In this document: positions 17,835 through 27,045 of the stretch, in pieces
How the letters are laid out: every line of letters starts with the position of its first letter
Numbering within the stretch: position 1 is the stretch's first letter
Assembly (NCBI RefSeq): GCF_015240255.1
Contig: NZ_CP061205.1
Span: 124,001 to 188,000, forward strand
Length of the DNA: 64,000 bases
Direction of reading: 5' to 3'
DNA from: Kordiimonas pumila
GTDB lineage: Bacteria > Pseudomonadota > Alphaproteobacteria > Sphingomonadales > Kordiimonadaceae
The notes under the pieces: model-generated
Databases searched by the model: none
What the model was told of the DNA's origin: nothing
Seen by the model: the letters and a program-made list of their open reading frames with translations, nothing else
Translations under genes and position numbers: made by a program

Positions 17835-20126
17835 TTAGAAATTATACCGGAACACCAATCTCATTCGCCGAGGTGGTTGGGCAAACTGTTCGTTGAACGT
17901 AACGCCCCCTGGCAATGTGTATCCTTGGGCCATAAATGCATTATCAAATGCATTTATGCTTACAAAGTCAGACTCATTTGTGAGATTAGAAACATAAAAT
18001 CCAAGTGACCAATCTTCCGCCCGAACACCAAAACCTGCATTCAGAATACCAAAATCCCCAATCGGAATGGCTGTTGCACTGAATGTGGAAACATAATCGC
18101 CGGTATAAACATAAGAAGTGTTTACATACCACTCCAGCATATCCGAGATACGGTCCGTATATTCACCACCAAAGTTAAAGCTGGTTTTCGGCGTATTCGG
18201 AAGCTGGGTACCTTTTGGAAGCACAGCTCCTGTTAACTGGTTCGTCTCAAGATCTTCGCCAAGTTCCGCTTCAATATAGCTAAAACCTCCATACACCCTT
18301 AAATGCTCGTTCACATGAGCGTTTATTTCAGCTTCAACCCCTATATTGCGTGCTTTACCCGCATTCAGAAACAATCCAAATCCAAGAGGGGCTACCGATA
18401 TAGCACTTTGCATGTCGGTATAATCTGTGTAGAAGCCCGCAAGATTGAATGTAACCTTACGGTCTAAAAGGGTAGACTTCAGACCCAATTCATAAGTTTC
18501 TGTTCGATCATCCTTGTATGCCTCAAAACCCTGACTTGAGCCAGGTGCAAACACTTCCATTGTAGCAAGTGTCGCGGGTGAGTTCAGGTTACCATTCCGG
18601 GCGCCTGTAGCATAGCGAGCATACAGCAATAAATTATTATTTACATGGAATTCAAGCGCTGCCATGGGCAAAAGAGTGCTTATTTTCACCTCTTCAGATA
18701 TTTCAGGAAGGCCAAATGGAGCTCCAAAAATAACAGTTGTGGCAGCTGGTGTGAACACATCAATGGTTTCATTATGGCTTCTTAGGCCGGCAATGATCTT
18801 CCACTGCTCATTAAAGCTATATTCAACCTCTGCAAAAACAGAATACTGCTTGCCTGCGTTTGAAAAAGGATCTGCATCTCCATCACCGTACCCCAAAATT
18901 TCAAGTGACTCTGAAAGGCTATTGCTTGGCAAGCCAAAAAGTAAGTAGGAGTTCGAAATTACATCACCATCCTTTGAGGTGAACTCAAAGTCGCGGTAAA
19001 AGGCACCAGCAGAGATCTGGAACGGGCCGTCAAACTGCGATACAAATCGAATTTCCTGTGAAAACTGGCTATAATTAATCCCGTCAATTGCATAACTTTC
19101 ATCAAGCACGCCAAAATACGGATATGTCGTTAGCGAGTTCGACAGAGAATAAATCTGATCATAAACTTGACGGTTACGGCTACGGTCAAAGTAACTTGTG
19201 ATAGAGGTCAGAACAAAGCTGCCAAAATCATAAGCAATATTGCCAGATAGATAAAAATAATTATCTTTTATTTTGTCGTCACCGACCGGTAAATTAACTT
19301 GGTACTCTGACGGGTCACCCGTAATCAAACCCAATGAACCAAGCTTGGATGTATCATATGTGCCAGTAAGTCTTACTTTAAGGGCATCAGTAGGCTTAAA
19401 GAGCACTGTCCCGCGAACAAAATAAGCAGAATAGTCGTTAATATCCTTATCACCGTCAACAACATCTACATACCCTGGTGAAGCATAGCGCCCACCTGCA
19501 ATGCGAATGCCCAGCTTTTCTTGTACCACGGGCATATTCAAGGCAGCACGAAGACCAAAATCTTCACCACCGTTTGCAACATTTGTTAATTCAGCCTCAA
19601 CAGAGCCTGAAACATTTTCGAGGTCAGGGTCCTGCGTGAAATAACGCACAGCACCCGCACTTGCCCCTTCCCCAAAAAGGGTCCCTTGTGGGCCGCGCAG
19701 GACTTCAACCTGTCGCAAATCAAAAGCCCGAATTTCCACCTGTGAGCCACCAAGGGTGTTCACAGGCACATCATCTACATAAATACCCACGGGGCGCGCC
19801 GACGGCAGGTTATCCTGCGTTGTTAAAAAATTGGTAACACCGCGGATGTTCATTTCATTTCTATTAGGCCCTCGCTCCTGCATATTCAGGCCCGGTGTAA
19901 AGCGCACAAGGTCACTAGTATCTACAATACCAAGGCGTTGCAGGTCACTTTGTCCAAAAGCCTTAATTGATGAACTGATACCCTGTACACCCTGCTCTCT
20001 AAACCGAGCAGTAACGACAACTTCTTCCATCACTATTACGTCTTCTTTATCATTTGCCTGTGCCAAGATGGGCACATTCCCCATCATCAGGCCAAGCGCC
20101 GACACCCCATATAAATATGGCTTCAT
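17835..20126 (-). CDS. TonB-dependent receptor
   Basis: A 763-residue outer-membrane receptor with a signal peptide (MKPYLYGVSALGLMMGNVPILAQA), TonB-box-like MEEVVVTARFRE (about 33-44), a plug with VEVLRGPQGTLFGEGASAG (about 133-150), and a barrel ending RLVFRYNF. GGGAGG lies 6 bases before the ATG. It is preceded on the same strand by the Tat-exported gamma-glutamyltransferase-like gene (41 bases away), so the two probably share a transcript. The receptor may import the substrate or product of that enzyme. Ligand unknown. Confidence 0.94.
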   Translation of the reverse strand: MKPYLYGVSALGLMMGNVPILAQANDKEDVIVMEEVVVTARFREQGVQGISSSIKAFGQSDLQRLGIVDTSDLVRFTPGLNMQERGPNRNEMNIRGVTNFLTTQDNLPSARPVGIYVDDVPVNTLGGSQVEIRAFDLRQVEVLRGPQGTLFGEGASAGAVRYFTQDPDLENVSGSVEAELTNVANGGEDFGLRAALNMPVVQEKLGIRIAGGRYASPGYVDVVDGDKDINDYSAYFVRGTVLFKPTDALKVRLTGTYDTSKLGSLGLITGDPSEYQVNLPVGDDKIKDNYFYLSGNIAYDFGSFVLTSITSYFDRSRNRQVYDQIYSLSNSLTTYPYFGVLDESYAIDGINYSQFSQEIRFVSQFDGPFQISAGAFYRDFEFTSKDGDVISNSYLLFGLPSNSLSESLEILGYGDGDADPFSNAGKQYSVFAEVEYSFNEQWKIIAGLRSHNETIDVFTPAATTVIFGAPFGLPEISEEVKISTLLPMAALEFHVNNNLLLYARYATGARNGNLNSPATLATMEVFAPGSSQGFEAYKDDRTETYELGLKSTLLDRKVTFNLAGFYTDYTDMQSAISVAPLGFGLFLNAGKARNIGVEAEINAHVNEHLRVYGGFSYIEAELGEDLETNQLTGAVLPKGTQLPNTPKTSFNFGGEYTDRISDMLEWYVNTSYVYTGDYVSTFSATAIPIGDFGILNAGFGVRAEDWSLGFYVSNLTNESDFVSINAFDNAFMAQGYTLPGGVTFNEQFAQPPRRMRLVFRYNF

Positions 20127-20167
20127 TTATTCCTCCCAATTTATTTTATTAAAACAACGAAACTCAG

Positions 20168-21934
20168 TTACAAAGCCATCGCCATTGCAGTCCTCCTCGG
20201 GTCCCCACAACCACTAACCACGCCGTGACCATCCACAAAGAGACCGTCAAATGACCCGTGGTGCCAATTATAAGGGTTCACAACGTCAAGAGGCACGCCC
20301 AACTCCCTTGCCCGACTAATGACACTATCTCCCATACCAGCTTCCATCAGATAGGCCCCCGGATTAGAAATTGAACCACCGCCCAATCGGGGTTTTTCTA
20401 CAGATGCCTTAATATCCAGCCCAAAATCGATGTGGTTGATAATATTCTGCACTACAGACGGCACCACAGAAACGCTTGGAGACCCGCCTACAATTACGGG
20501 CTTGCCGTTTTTAAAAACCATAGTTGGCACAATGCCCGCGTTTATGCGCTCACCCCGCTTGGGCAGGCCAGATGCATAATGCGCAGAGGCGGCACAAATG
20601 CTTACACCGTCTACAAACAGACCATTGCTCCACGGCCACGACATAATAGAATGCAAAACAGTGGCTGCATTTCCCGCGCCGTCAATGACAGTAAGATGAT
20701 TACTACCCGGAGGAGGAGGCGCAGCATTTTCAAAAAGGATTTTCCAAGGTGACTGTGGCACTTCATTACCGAGAGCCTTAAACCTTCTTGCCGCCCTTTC
20801 CTTTGAAAGCCTTTCTTCCATTGGCAGGCTGGTACCCTTGAAGTTGCGAACGACAGTATCAGTACTGACATCCGCAATCACCTGTAACAGCTTGAAGGCT
20901 GTATCACCCGATGCCCAAGGAGCACCCCAAACACCAAAATCAATATTTTCCATCTGGTTAAGGACTTCAAGAACATTGGTTCCACCGTGGTCAGGTGGTG
21001 GTGAACCAACCGTCGTATAACCACGGTAGCTACTTACAGCAGGTTCATCCCAGCGGACTTCATATTTTTCAAAGTCTTCAGGCGTAATACAACCACCAGC
21101 CCTCTGCACAGTCTCGGAAAACTTCTGCGCAAATGCACCGCGATAATAATAATCAGAACCTTCTTCAGCAAGCCGCTCCAGCAGGTCAGCCGCACGCTTT
21201 TGATATAATTTTTCACCTGGACGCGGGACAAAACCATTCGGCATGAATATTTCCCTGCCTTGCGGCGTTTTCCCAACTTGCGCTACTTCTGCAAAAATCT
21301 CCCCCCATAAAAATGGGTGCGTTTCGAAGCCGTTACGGGCATAATGAATAGCTGGCGCCATAATACGCTTTTTCGACAGTACGCCAAAGCGCGCCAAGGC
21401 GGCCTCAACACCGGCCCAGTATCCCGGCGTTGTAACTCCCATTCCCGTCTTCAGATCTTTAGTCAGACTAGAGATGCCCCAGTCTTTTGGGTGATTAAGT
21501 GGTCTATTATTACTACCATTAAGATAATATATTTTACCGGTCTTGGCCTCGTAATAAAGCATTGAAAACACGCCAGTAAGACAGGTCATGTGCGGCTCAA
21601 CAACTGTCTGCATCAAGCTGGCTGCAACAATAGCGTCAGCTGCATTACCACCATCTTCCAGCACCTGCATAGCTGCATGAGACGCAAGAGGATGCGTGGA
21701 AACCGCAACACCTTTTGTGCCCGAAACCTTTTCCTTAAAGCCAAAATGCGCCTTATCGATCAATTGACGCCGCTTTTCATCTGACAGAGGTTTCCACGAC
21801 TGCTCTGTCTTGGTGCCTGCCATCGTTGCCTCAGTTGCAACAAAGCCACTTGCGTGCAAAGTATGACTTGCTAAAGCTGTAGAAGCTAATCCTGCCCCAG
21901 CATTCATAACAAATGTTCTACGATTTATATCCAC
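20168..21934 (-). CDS. gamma-glutamyltransferase-like Ntn hydrolase, Tat-exported
   Basis: A 588-residue protein of the gamma-glutamyltranspeptidase (GGT) superfamily, whose members self-cleave and use the new N-terminal residue as nucleophile. Family marks are THPLASHAAMQVLEDGGNAADA near the front and INAGIVPTMVFKNGKPVIVG near the end. The GTG start at 21934 is chosen because AAAGGG is 8 bases upstream. It gives MDINRRTFVMNAGAGLAS, a twin-arginine signal. A longer TTG-started frame begins at 21991. Key residues differ from classical GGT: the Thr-Thr-His processing site reads Ser411-Asn-His, the substrate-binding Arg region and the Gly-Gly oxyanion pair are not recognisable. It may therefore be an acylase or amidase rather than a true GGT. 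It heads an operon with a receptor. Confidence 0.82.
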   Translation of the reverse strand: MDINRRTFVMNAGAGLASTALASHTLHASGFVATEATMAGTKTEQSWKPLSDEKRRQLIDKAHFGFKEKVSGTKGVAVSTHPLASHAAMQVLEDGGNAADAIVAASLMQTVVEPHMTCLTGVFSMLYYEAKTGKIYYLNGSNNRPLNHPKDWGISSLTKDLKTGMGVTTPGYWAGVEAALARFGVLSKKRIMAPAIHYARNGFETHPFLWGEIFAEVAQVGKTPQGREIFMPNGFVPRPGEKLYQKRAADLLERLAEEGSDYYYRGAFAQKFSETVQRAGGCITPEDFEKYEVRWDEPAVSSYRGYTTVGSPPPDHGGTNVLEVLNQMENIDFGVWGAPWASGDTAFKLLQVIADVSTDTVVRNFKGTSLPMEERLSKERAARRFKALGNEVPQSPWKILFENAAPPPPGSNHLTVIDGAGNAATVLHSIMSWPWSNGLFVDGVSICAASAHYASGLPKRGERINAGIVPTMVFKNGKPVIVGGSPSVSVVPSVVQNIINHIDFGLDIKASVEKPRLGGGSISNPGAYLMEAGMGDSVISRARELGVPLDVVNPYNWHHGSFDGLFVDGHGVVSGCGDPRRTAMAMAL

Positions 21935-22303
21935 CTCATTAGCCCTTTCTGGTTCAAACCAATATAACCAACCATACATAGCCAGTTCCAACCCTGCATG
22001 GTTGAAAGTTACGCAGACCCGTCACATCGTTACTTAGCTGCGCAGCCATCACTATATCTTTTCGTTAATTCGCCGTAGTCCATCAAATAATTCACAACTG
22101 AATTCATTGATACTGCGCGCAATGAGTGGAATTATCTTAGTATATAAGGCCTGAGCCTATCTCCACTACAGGTTAGTGAGAAAAGCATCAAAAAATAAAA
22201 CATTTTATACATATATGTATATTTTGATTGCATCCCCAAACAAGGCATGTATAGTTATAGGGTAAAAGACCATCAGGGGGCACTGTGTGGGAGCATCACT
22301 TTC
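21935..22303. other. divergent regulatory region (GGT-like / AraC)
   Basis: About 370 bases lie between the leftward GGT-like gene and the rightward AraC gene. The region holds a perfect copy of the palindromic operator (22206-22221) and an inverted repeat TCATTG/CAATGA (22104-22125, 10-base spacer). No credible gene is seen apart from possible N-terminal extensions of the two flanking frames. Confidence 0.5.
22206..22221. promoter_or_regulatory. 16-bp palindromic operator, copy 3 (AraC gene)
   Basis: TATACATATATGTATA is identical to the purU copy over all 16 bases. It lies 26 bases before the longest AraC reading frame and 83 before the preferred start, in the divergent region with the GGT-like gene. 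Confidence 0.65.
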
Positions 22304-23410
22304 ATGATGAATGAAGCATGTACAATAGATCATAATTACCAAAAAAATGACCAAACCAGCCTAAAGGTTGGCAGCCGGTTTTCAGATGTCATTGATAGCT
22401 ATGAGCGCAACTTTAACGCCTATCACAAGCAGTATCCTTTTCTGGATTCAGGGGTTAAAAACAACAAAAAGAACGGCACATATATTGTTAAAGGCCATTA
22501 CCCAAGCGAGAATGGCAGCCTGAACAGCAACCCCTATGAATACCGCCTTTATGAGTTTAACGACTCTTTTGGTATGATTGTTACCAAATGCGCAATCGAC
22601 TTCCCTTGCACGATAGAGGTCATCGGTAGTGGCTGGATTGCATTACAGTTTCGCTTGTCTGGTCAAACACTGGATCAATTTAGTGACAGCGGCGAACAAC
22701 AAATCTGTTCTGGCCCGTGCATTGCTCTCTACACCCTGCCTGAAGGTACGAAAAAGACAGTATCTTTTGACGGCCCGCAATATGTTCAGGCTGTTACTGT
22801 TTTTTTCAGAAACTCATTCCTGAAAGACAGAATGGCAAGTTTCCCTGCCGAAGCTCAAAAAATTGCAGAACACCTGAAGCCGCATTCGAAGAAAATACAT
22901 ATGCAGATCTATCCTATGATGCCTGCCCTGCAAAAGATGCTAAAATCCATCATTACAGACACCTCAGATCCAAGCATCAATAAATTATTGGCAGAAGCCA
23001 AGTGTCTGGAGTTACTTGCAAACTTTATCCAGACCGGAGAACTATTTAATGAGCATGATGAGCGAAGCATAAAGCTCAGCCTTCGGGACAAACACTGCCT
23101 GCAAGAAGCGAAAGACTTCCTCGCTCAAAACTTTACAGCCCCCCCTACACTTATGATTCTAGCAAGAATGGTGGGGGTCAACAGACGAAAACTCGCCCAA
23201 GGCTTCAAACAGGTTTACGGAGAAACTGTCTATCAGTTCTGTATTCGAAAAAGAATGACCCACGGCTATGAACTCATTAGGCACGAAGGGCTTTCTATCA
23301 CTGCGGCGGCCCTAGAAGTTGGCTACAGTGACCCCGGTAGCTTCTCCAAAACATTCAAGCAATATTACGGAACATCACCCAAAAACGCACATCAGCTGTT
23401 TGTGCACTAA
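22304..23410 (+). CDS. AraC family transcriptional regulator
   Basis: A regulator with a C-terminal double helix-turn-helix: LMILARMVGVNRRKLAQGF then ITAAALEVGYSDPGSFSKTF plus the closing YYGTSPKNA. This arrangement, with an N-terminal ligand domain of about 250 residues, resembles PchR-type activators that switch on receptor genes. The frame is open from ATG 22247, but only the ATG at 22304 has a ribosome site (GGGAG 10 bases upstream), so I use that (368 residues). It sits in the middle of the receptor and hydrolase locus, divergent from the Tat-exported GGT-like gene and ahead of a second one, and is the likely local activator. The inducer is unknown. Confidence 0.9.
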   Translation: MMNEACTIDHNYQKNDQTSLKVGSRFSDVIDSYERNFNAYHKQYPFLDSGVKNNKKNGTYIVKGHYPSENGSLNSNPYEYRLYEFNDSFGMIVTKCAIDFPCTIEVIGSGWIALQFRLSGQTLDQFSDSGEQQICSGPCIALYTLPEGTKKTVSFDGPQYVQAVTVFFRNSFLKDRMASFPAEAQKIAEHLKPHSKKIHMQIYPMMPALQKMLKSIITDTSDPSINKLLAEAKCLELLANFIQTGELFNEHDERSIKLSLRDKHCLQEAKDFLAQNFTAPPTLMILARMVGVNRRKLAQGFKQVYGETVYQFCIRKRMTHGYELIRHEGLSITAAALEVGYSDPGSFSKTFKQYYGTSPKNAHQLFVH

Positions 23411-23524
23411 TTGGTTTAATAAATGTAACGCTGCACCATGTTTCAGTAACAACTGCCCCGGCTAAAGTGAGCAGTCCACGATAATAATAATGGTCTACAA
23501 AATTATAATTATAGGATCATTATT

Positions 23525-25333
23525 ATGAGGAAATCGTTCAAAAAAATCTGCTCGGCGGGCACATCTCTGGCTCTGTCATTTTCATTTGCTTTTTCACCCG
23601 CTTACGGCAGCGAGGTCAATTTAAAGCCCTCAAACTGGGAACAGGGGCAATTTGAAAAATTCATGCAAATTGAAGAAACAAAATTCCCCGGGAACCCAGA
23701 GGCAAAAGGGTATATGGGTGCCGTTACCGGCAGTTACCACGGTTTGGCACAAAGAGCAGGGTTAGAGGCACTAAAACAAGGGGGAACCTCTGTAGATGCG
23801 GCCTTAACCACTGCCATGACCCAGATTGCTCTTGGGGGTGGTGCTGTTATCAGTTATTTTGGCATCATGACCATGGTGCACTATGACGCAGCCACCGGCG
23901 AAGTAACCTCCATGAATGCGGGCTGGAATACTGTCCAGAATGAAACAGACCCTCTCAGTATCCCGGGTGGAATTAATATGGCCAGTAAAGCTGGACTTTT
24001 CGCTGGTGAAGCAAGTGGCCGCTCAGCACTAGTTGGCGGCTTCATGAAGGCCGTAGAAGCAGCTCATAAACGGTACGGCAAACTGCCCTTTAAAAAGCTA
24101 TTTGACCCCGCCATTATGATTGCAGAAGAGGGCATTCCCTTTAACAACAGCTTGGCCGGGTACCTCACGCCCCGGAAAGAAGACCTGAGCAGACTTCCTG
24201 AATCAAAAGCAGTTTTTACAAAAGAAAATGGCGAATTTTATGAGGTCGGTGATCACTTTATACAACCAGCGCTCGCTAAAACCCTGAAAAAAGTTGCCAC
24301 ACAAGGCAGTGACTATATGTACAAGGGACCATGGGGAGAAAAGCTGGTAGCCGCAGTGCAGGCAGATGGCGGCAAAATGACCATGGAAGACCTTGCAAAT
24401 TACGAGGTTATGTGGGTCGATCCCATCAAAACACCTCACAGTGGTTACACCGTATATGCAAACGGCCTCCCAGCCCAAGGCGGTGTTCATATGGTTGAAG
24501 CCTTGCACCTCAGTGAAGCAGCAAATATTGCACAGCTGGGCCACTGGTCAAAGAATCCAGAATCATTGCGCCGTGCATCTGCCCTAACATTTAACATGTT
24601 ATTTTCCTCTATCCCACAGCCGGTACTAGAACAGATGTACCCCGGTATTGACATGAGCCTTGAAAGCCGAATCAAGCCTGAAACTGCTCAAAAGATTTGG
24701 AGCCGCATGGAAGCTGGCGTAATGCCGGTTCAATATGCAGAACAAAAACCCTCTCATTCTGACACCGTGGTTGCGGTAGATAAATGGGGAAACATGACCG
24801 CCATTGTACATTCAATCAACAGCGTTGTCTGGGGTAAAACGGCTATTATTATTGATGGTGTATCCATTGGTGACCCTGGCGCGTTCCAAAAAGAGCTTAT
24901 TGCACAAACAGGCCAAGGAAAACGCCTCCCTGACCCAACTGAAGCCGGTTTACTTTTCAAAAACGGCGCACCTGTGTTAGCTTTCTCGTCTATGGCTACA
25001 GGCTTGCACCAACAGACGTTCCAATCGCTTGTGAATGTAATGGATTTTGGCATGACACCCAAGGAAGCACTTGATGCGCCAGCATTCTTCTTACCGCGTC
25101 CAGTTGGTGGTGACGCTGAAAAAGGAATACCGCCCAAATGGATGGTCCGTGTCATGGATGGAGAATTCGATGATACCATACTTGAGGCCACAGGGCTACC
25201 AATTGAAAAAATAAAGCCAGAAGACCGACGCTATATTCAAGGCTTGTGGGTAGGTATAGCCCGTGACCCCAAAACAGGCGAAATAAAAGCTGCATCACAC
25301 CCATACACAAATGGTCAAGCTGTAGCCTATTAA
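23525..25333 (+). CDS. gamma-glutamyltransferase-like Ntn hydrolase, Sec-exported
   Basis: A second GGT-superfamily protein of 602 residues. The signal peptide (about 1-29) ends SPAYGS. Family marks include GSYHGLAQRAGLEALKQGGTSVDAALT near the front and VDKWGNMTAIVHSINS. The predicted processing site reads Ser412-Asp-Thr where classical enzymes have Thr-Thr-His, and the Gly-Gly oxyanion pair is replaced in VLAFSSMATGLHQQ. A working serine nucleophile is possible, as in some acylases of the superfamily, but loss of activity cannot be excluded. It follows the AraC gene by 114 bases and is followed by the M20 lipoprotein gene 34 bases later, probably in one transcript. It is distant from the other GGT-like protein in sequence, so this is not a recent duplication. 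Confidence 0.85.
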   Translation: MRKSFKKICSAGTSLALSFSFAFSPAYGSEVNLKPSNWEQGQFEKFMQIEETKFPGNPEAKGYMGAVTGSYHGLAQRAGLEALKQGGTSVDAALTTAMTQIALGGGAVISYFGIMTMVHYDAATGEVTSMNAGWNTVQNETDPLSIPGGINMASKAGLFAGEASGRSALVGGFMKAVEAAHKRYGKLPFKKLFDPAIMIAEEGIPFNNSLAGYLTPRKEDLSRLPESKAVFTKENGEFYEVGDHFIQPALAKTLKKVATQGSDYMYKGPWGEKLVAAVQADGGKMTMEDLANYEVMWVDPIKTPHSGYTVYANGLPAQGGVHMVEALHLSEAANIAQLGHWSKNPESLRRASALTFNMLFSSIPQPVLEQMYPGIDMSLESRIKPETAQKIWSRMEAGVMPVQYAEQKPSHSDTVVAVDKWGNMTAIVHSINSVVWGKTAIIIDGVSIGDPGAFQKELIAQTGQGKRLPDPTEAGLLFKNGAPVLAFSSMATGLHQQTFQSLVNVMDFGMTPKEALDAPAFFLPRPVGGDAEKGIPPKWMVRVMDGEFDDTILEATGLPIEKIKPEDRRYIQGLWVGIARDPKTGEIKAASHPYTNGQAVAY

Positions 25334-25367
25334 CCCTTAAAGCACATAAACAGGAAGCTAGGACACC

Positions 25368-26969
25368 ATGAACTCAATAAACCGTAACATGATAATATCA
25401 GGCATATGGATGTTCCTCGCTGCCTGTAGTGCTGAACAAAACTCAACGCAGAACATGCAGGAATCACAGGCAACAACAATCACTCGGCCAAAGTTCGCCG
25501 TTACGACAACAAGGGCCTATGATACATCCAGTATCAAACCATATGAAGAAAACCATTCTGACATCTACGCCCATATTGACGCCAACAAAGAGGCGCACAT
25601 CAAAGAAGTACAAAGGTGGTTAAGGCAACCTTCCATAAGTGCATCAAACACAGGCATTGCTGAAATGGCTGAGATGGTCCGCCAAGACTTTGAAAATATG
25701 GGGTTTCAGGAAGCTGCACTTGTCAAAACAGACGGGCACCCTGGTGTATGGGGCTACTATGATGCTGGTGCTGAAAAAACCTTGATGGTTTATATGATGT
25801 ACGATGTTCAACCTGTTAACCCGGAAGACTGGAAAAGCCCTCCTTTTGAAGCCAACCTCATTGAAGACGAAAAACTTGGCACTATCATAATGGCAAGAGG
25901 CGCTACCAATCAAAAAGGCCCAGAACGTGCATTTTTAAACGCCGTATCATCCATACTTGCCACACAGGGCACACTGCCCGTTAATCTTATGATCACAGTT
26001 GAAGGGGAAGAAGAGTTAGGCTCCCCCCACTACCCACAGATTATTGATAAGTATGAAGACCGCCTGAAAACCGCAGACGGCGTTTTCTTCCCCTATAATT
26101 CCCAGTCACCTGATGGCACTGCCTCCTTCATGCTTGGGGTAAAAGGCATTTTATATTTTGAAGCAGAAGCCCATGGCGGCACGTGGGGTGGCCCGCAAAC
26201 AGCAGAAATACATAGTTCCCTGAAAGCCGCAGTAGATTCGCCTGTGTGGCGTCTCAATAAAGCGCTTTCAAGTCTTGTAAGCGAAGACGGCAATACTATT
26301 TTAGTGCCCGGCTATTATGATGGCATCACACCCCCAACAGAGGAAGAGATGGAACTGATCAATAGCATGGTCAAAACAGACGAAACGGACAAGCTGAAAA
26401 CCGCTTTCAATGTGGATCATTTCATTGACAACCAAACCGGTGTTGATGTGCAAATGGAGCTGATTTACACTCCAACACTGAACATTGATGGCATTTGGGG
26501 TGGTTATTCTGGTCCGGGCGTTAAAACAATTCTGCCCCACAAAGCAACGGCAAAGCTGGACTCGCGCCTACCATTAGGGCTTGATCCAGATATAAGCTTT
26601 AAACTGATTAGAGAGCATTTAGATGCACAGGGCTACGGCGATATTACCCTACGTAAAATGGCAAGCTACCCAGGTTCACAAACATCAGTAAACACGCCGC
26701 TGGTCCAATCATTCATCAAAGTATTCAATAAATACGGGGCATCATCTTCTATTAATCCGCGTATAGCAGGTAGCGCACCCTTTTATCAGTTCACGTCAAG
26801 GCTGAAACTGCCCATGGTACCCGCCGGCCTAGGCTTTGGCACAGGTGCACATGCGCCAAATGAAATCATGCTTATTGACCCAAAAGACGGCGTAAAAGCT
26901 GCAGGTCTAACTGAAATCGAAAAAGCCTACGTAGACTTATTATTCTCCTTCGCCGCAACAGAAGAATAA
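25368..26969 (+). CDS. M20 family peptidase-like lipoprotein with degraded metal site
   Basis: A 533-residue exported protein with a lipoprotein signal (lipobox LAAC, Cys near residue 20), so it should be anchored to a membrane facing the periplasm. Its fold is M20 metallopeptidase: YDVQPVNPEDW, RGATNQKGPERAFLNAV, TVEGEEELGSP, VKGILYFEAEAHGG and the C-terminal GAHAPNE. Three of the usual metal ligands appear replaced: Met144 where His of GHYDVQP is expected, Asn181 where Asp is expected, and Asn244 in place of the Asp/Glu. The catalytic Glu pair and His495 remain. The frame is intact, so it is not a simple pseudogene. It could be a binding protein, a pseudoenzyme, or an enzyme with a rearranged site. 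A strong terminator follows. Confidence 0.85.
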   Translation: MNSINRNMIISGIWMFLAACSAEQNSTQNMQESQATTITRPKFAVTTTRAYDTSSIKPYEENHSDIYAHIDANKEAHIKEVQRWLRQPSISASNTGIAEMAEMVRQDFENMGFQEAALVKTDGHPGVWGYYDAGAEKTLMVYMMYDVQPVNPEDWKSPPFEANLIEDEKLGTIIMARGATNQKGPERAFLNAVSSILATQGTLPVNLMITVEGEEELGSPHYPQIIDKYEDRLKTADGVFFPYNSQSPDGTASFMLGVKGILYFEAEAHGGTWGGPQTAEIHSSLKAAVDSPVWRLNKALSSLVSEDGNTILVPGYYDGITPPTEEEMELINSMVKTDETDKLKTAFNVDHFIDNQTGVDVQMELIYTPTLNIDGIWGGYSGPGVKTILPHKATAKLDSRLPLGLDPDISFKLIREHLDAQGYGDITLRKMASYPGSQTSVNTPLVQSFIKVFNKYGASSSINPRIAGSAPFYQFTSRLKLPMVPAGLGFGTGAHAPNEIMLIDPKDGVKAAGLTEIEKAYVDLLFSFAATEE

Positions 26970-27015
26970 TTTTCGATTACATACGGCAACAGAAACCAGA
27001 CCACATACTAACGAC

Positions 27016-27045
27016 AAAAGGCTTCCTTTCTAGGAAGCCTTTTTT
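27016..27045 (+). terminator. Rho-independent terminator
   Basis: AAAAGGCTTCCT (27016-27027) and AGGAAGCCTTTT (27032-27043) form a perfect 12-bp stem around a TTCT loop and run into six T. It ends the AraC-GGT-M20 transcript. The A-run on the other side means it could work in both directions. Confidence 0.9.
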
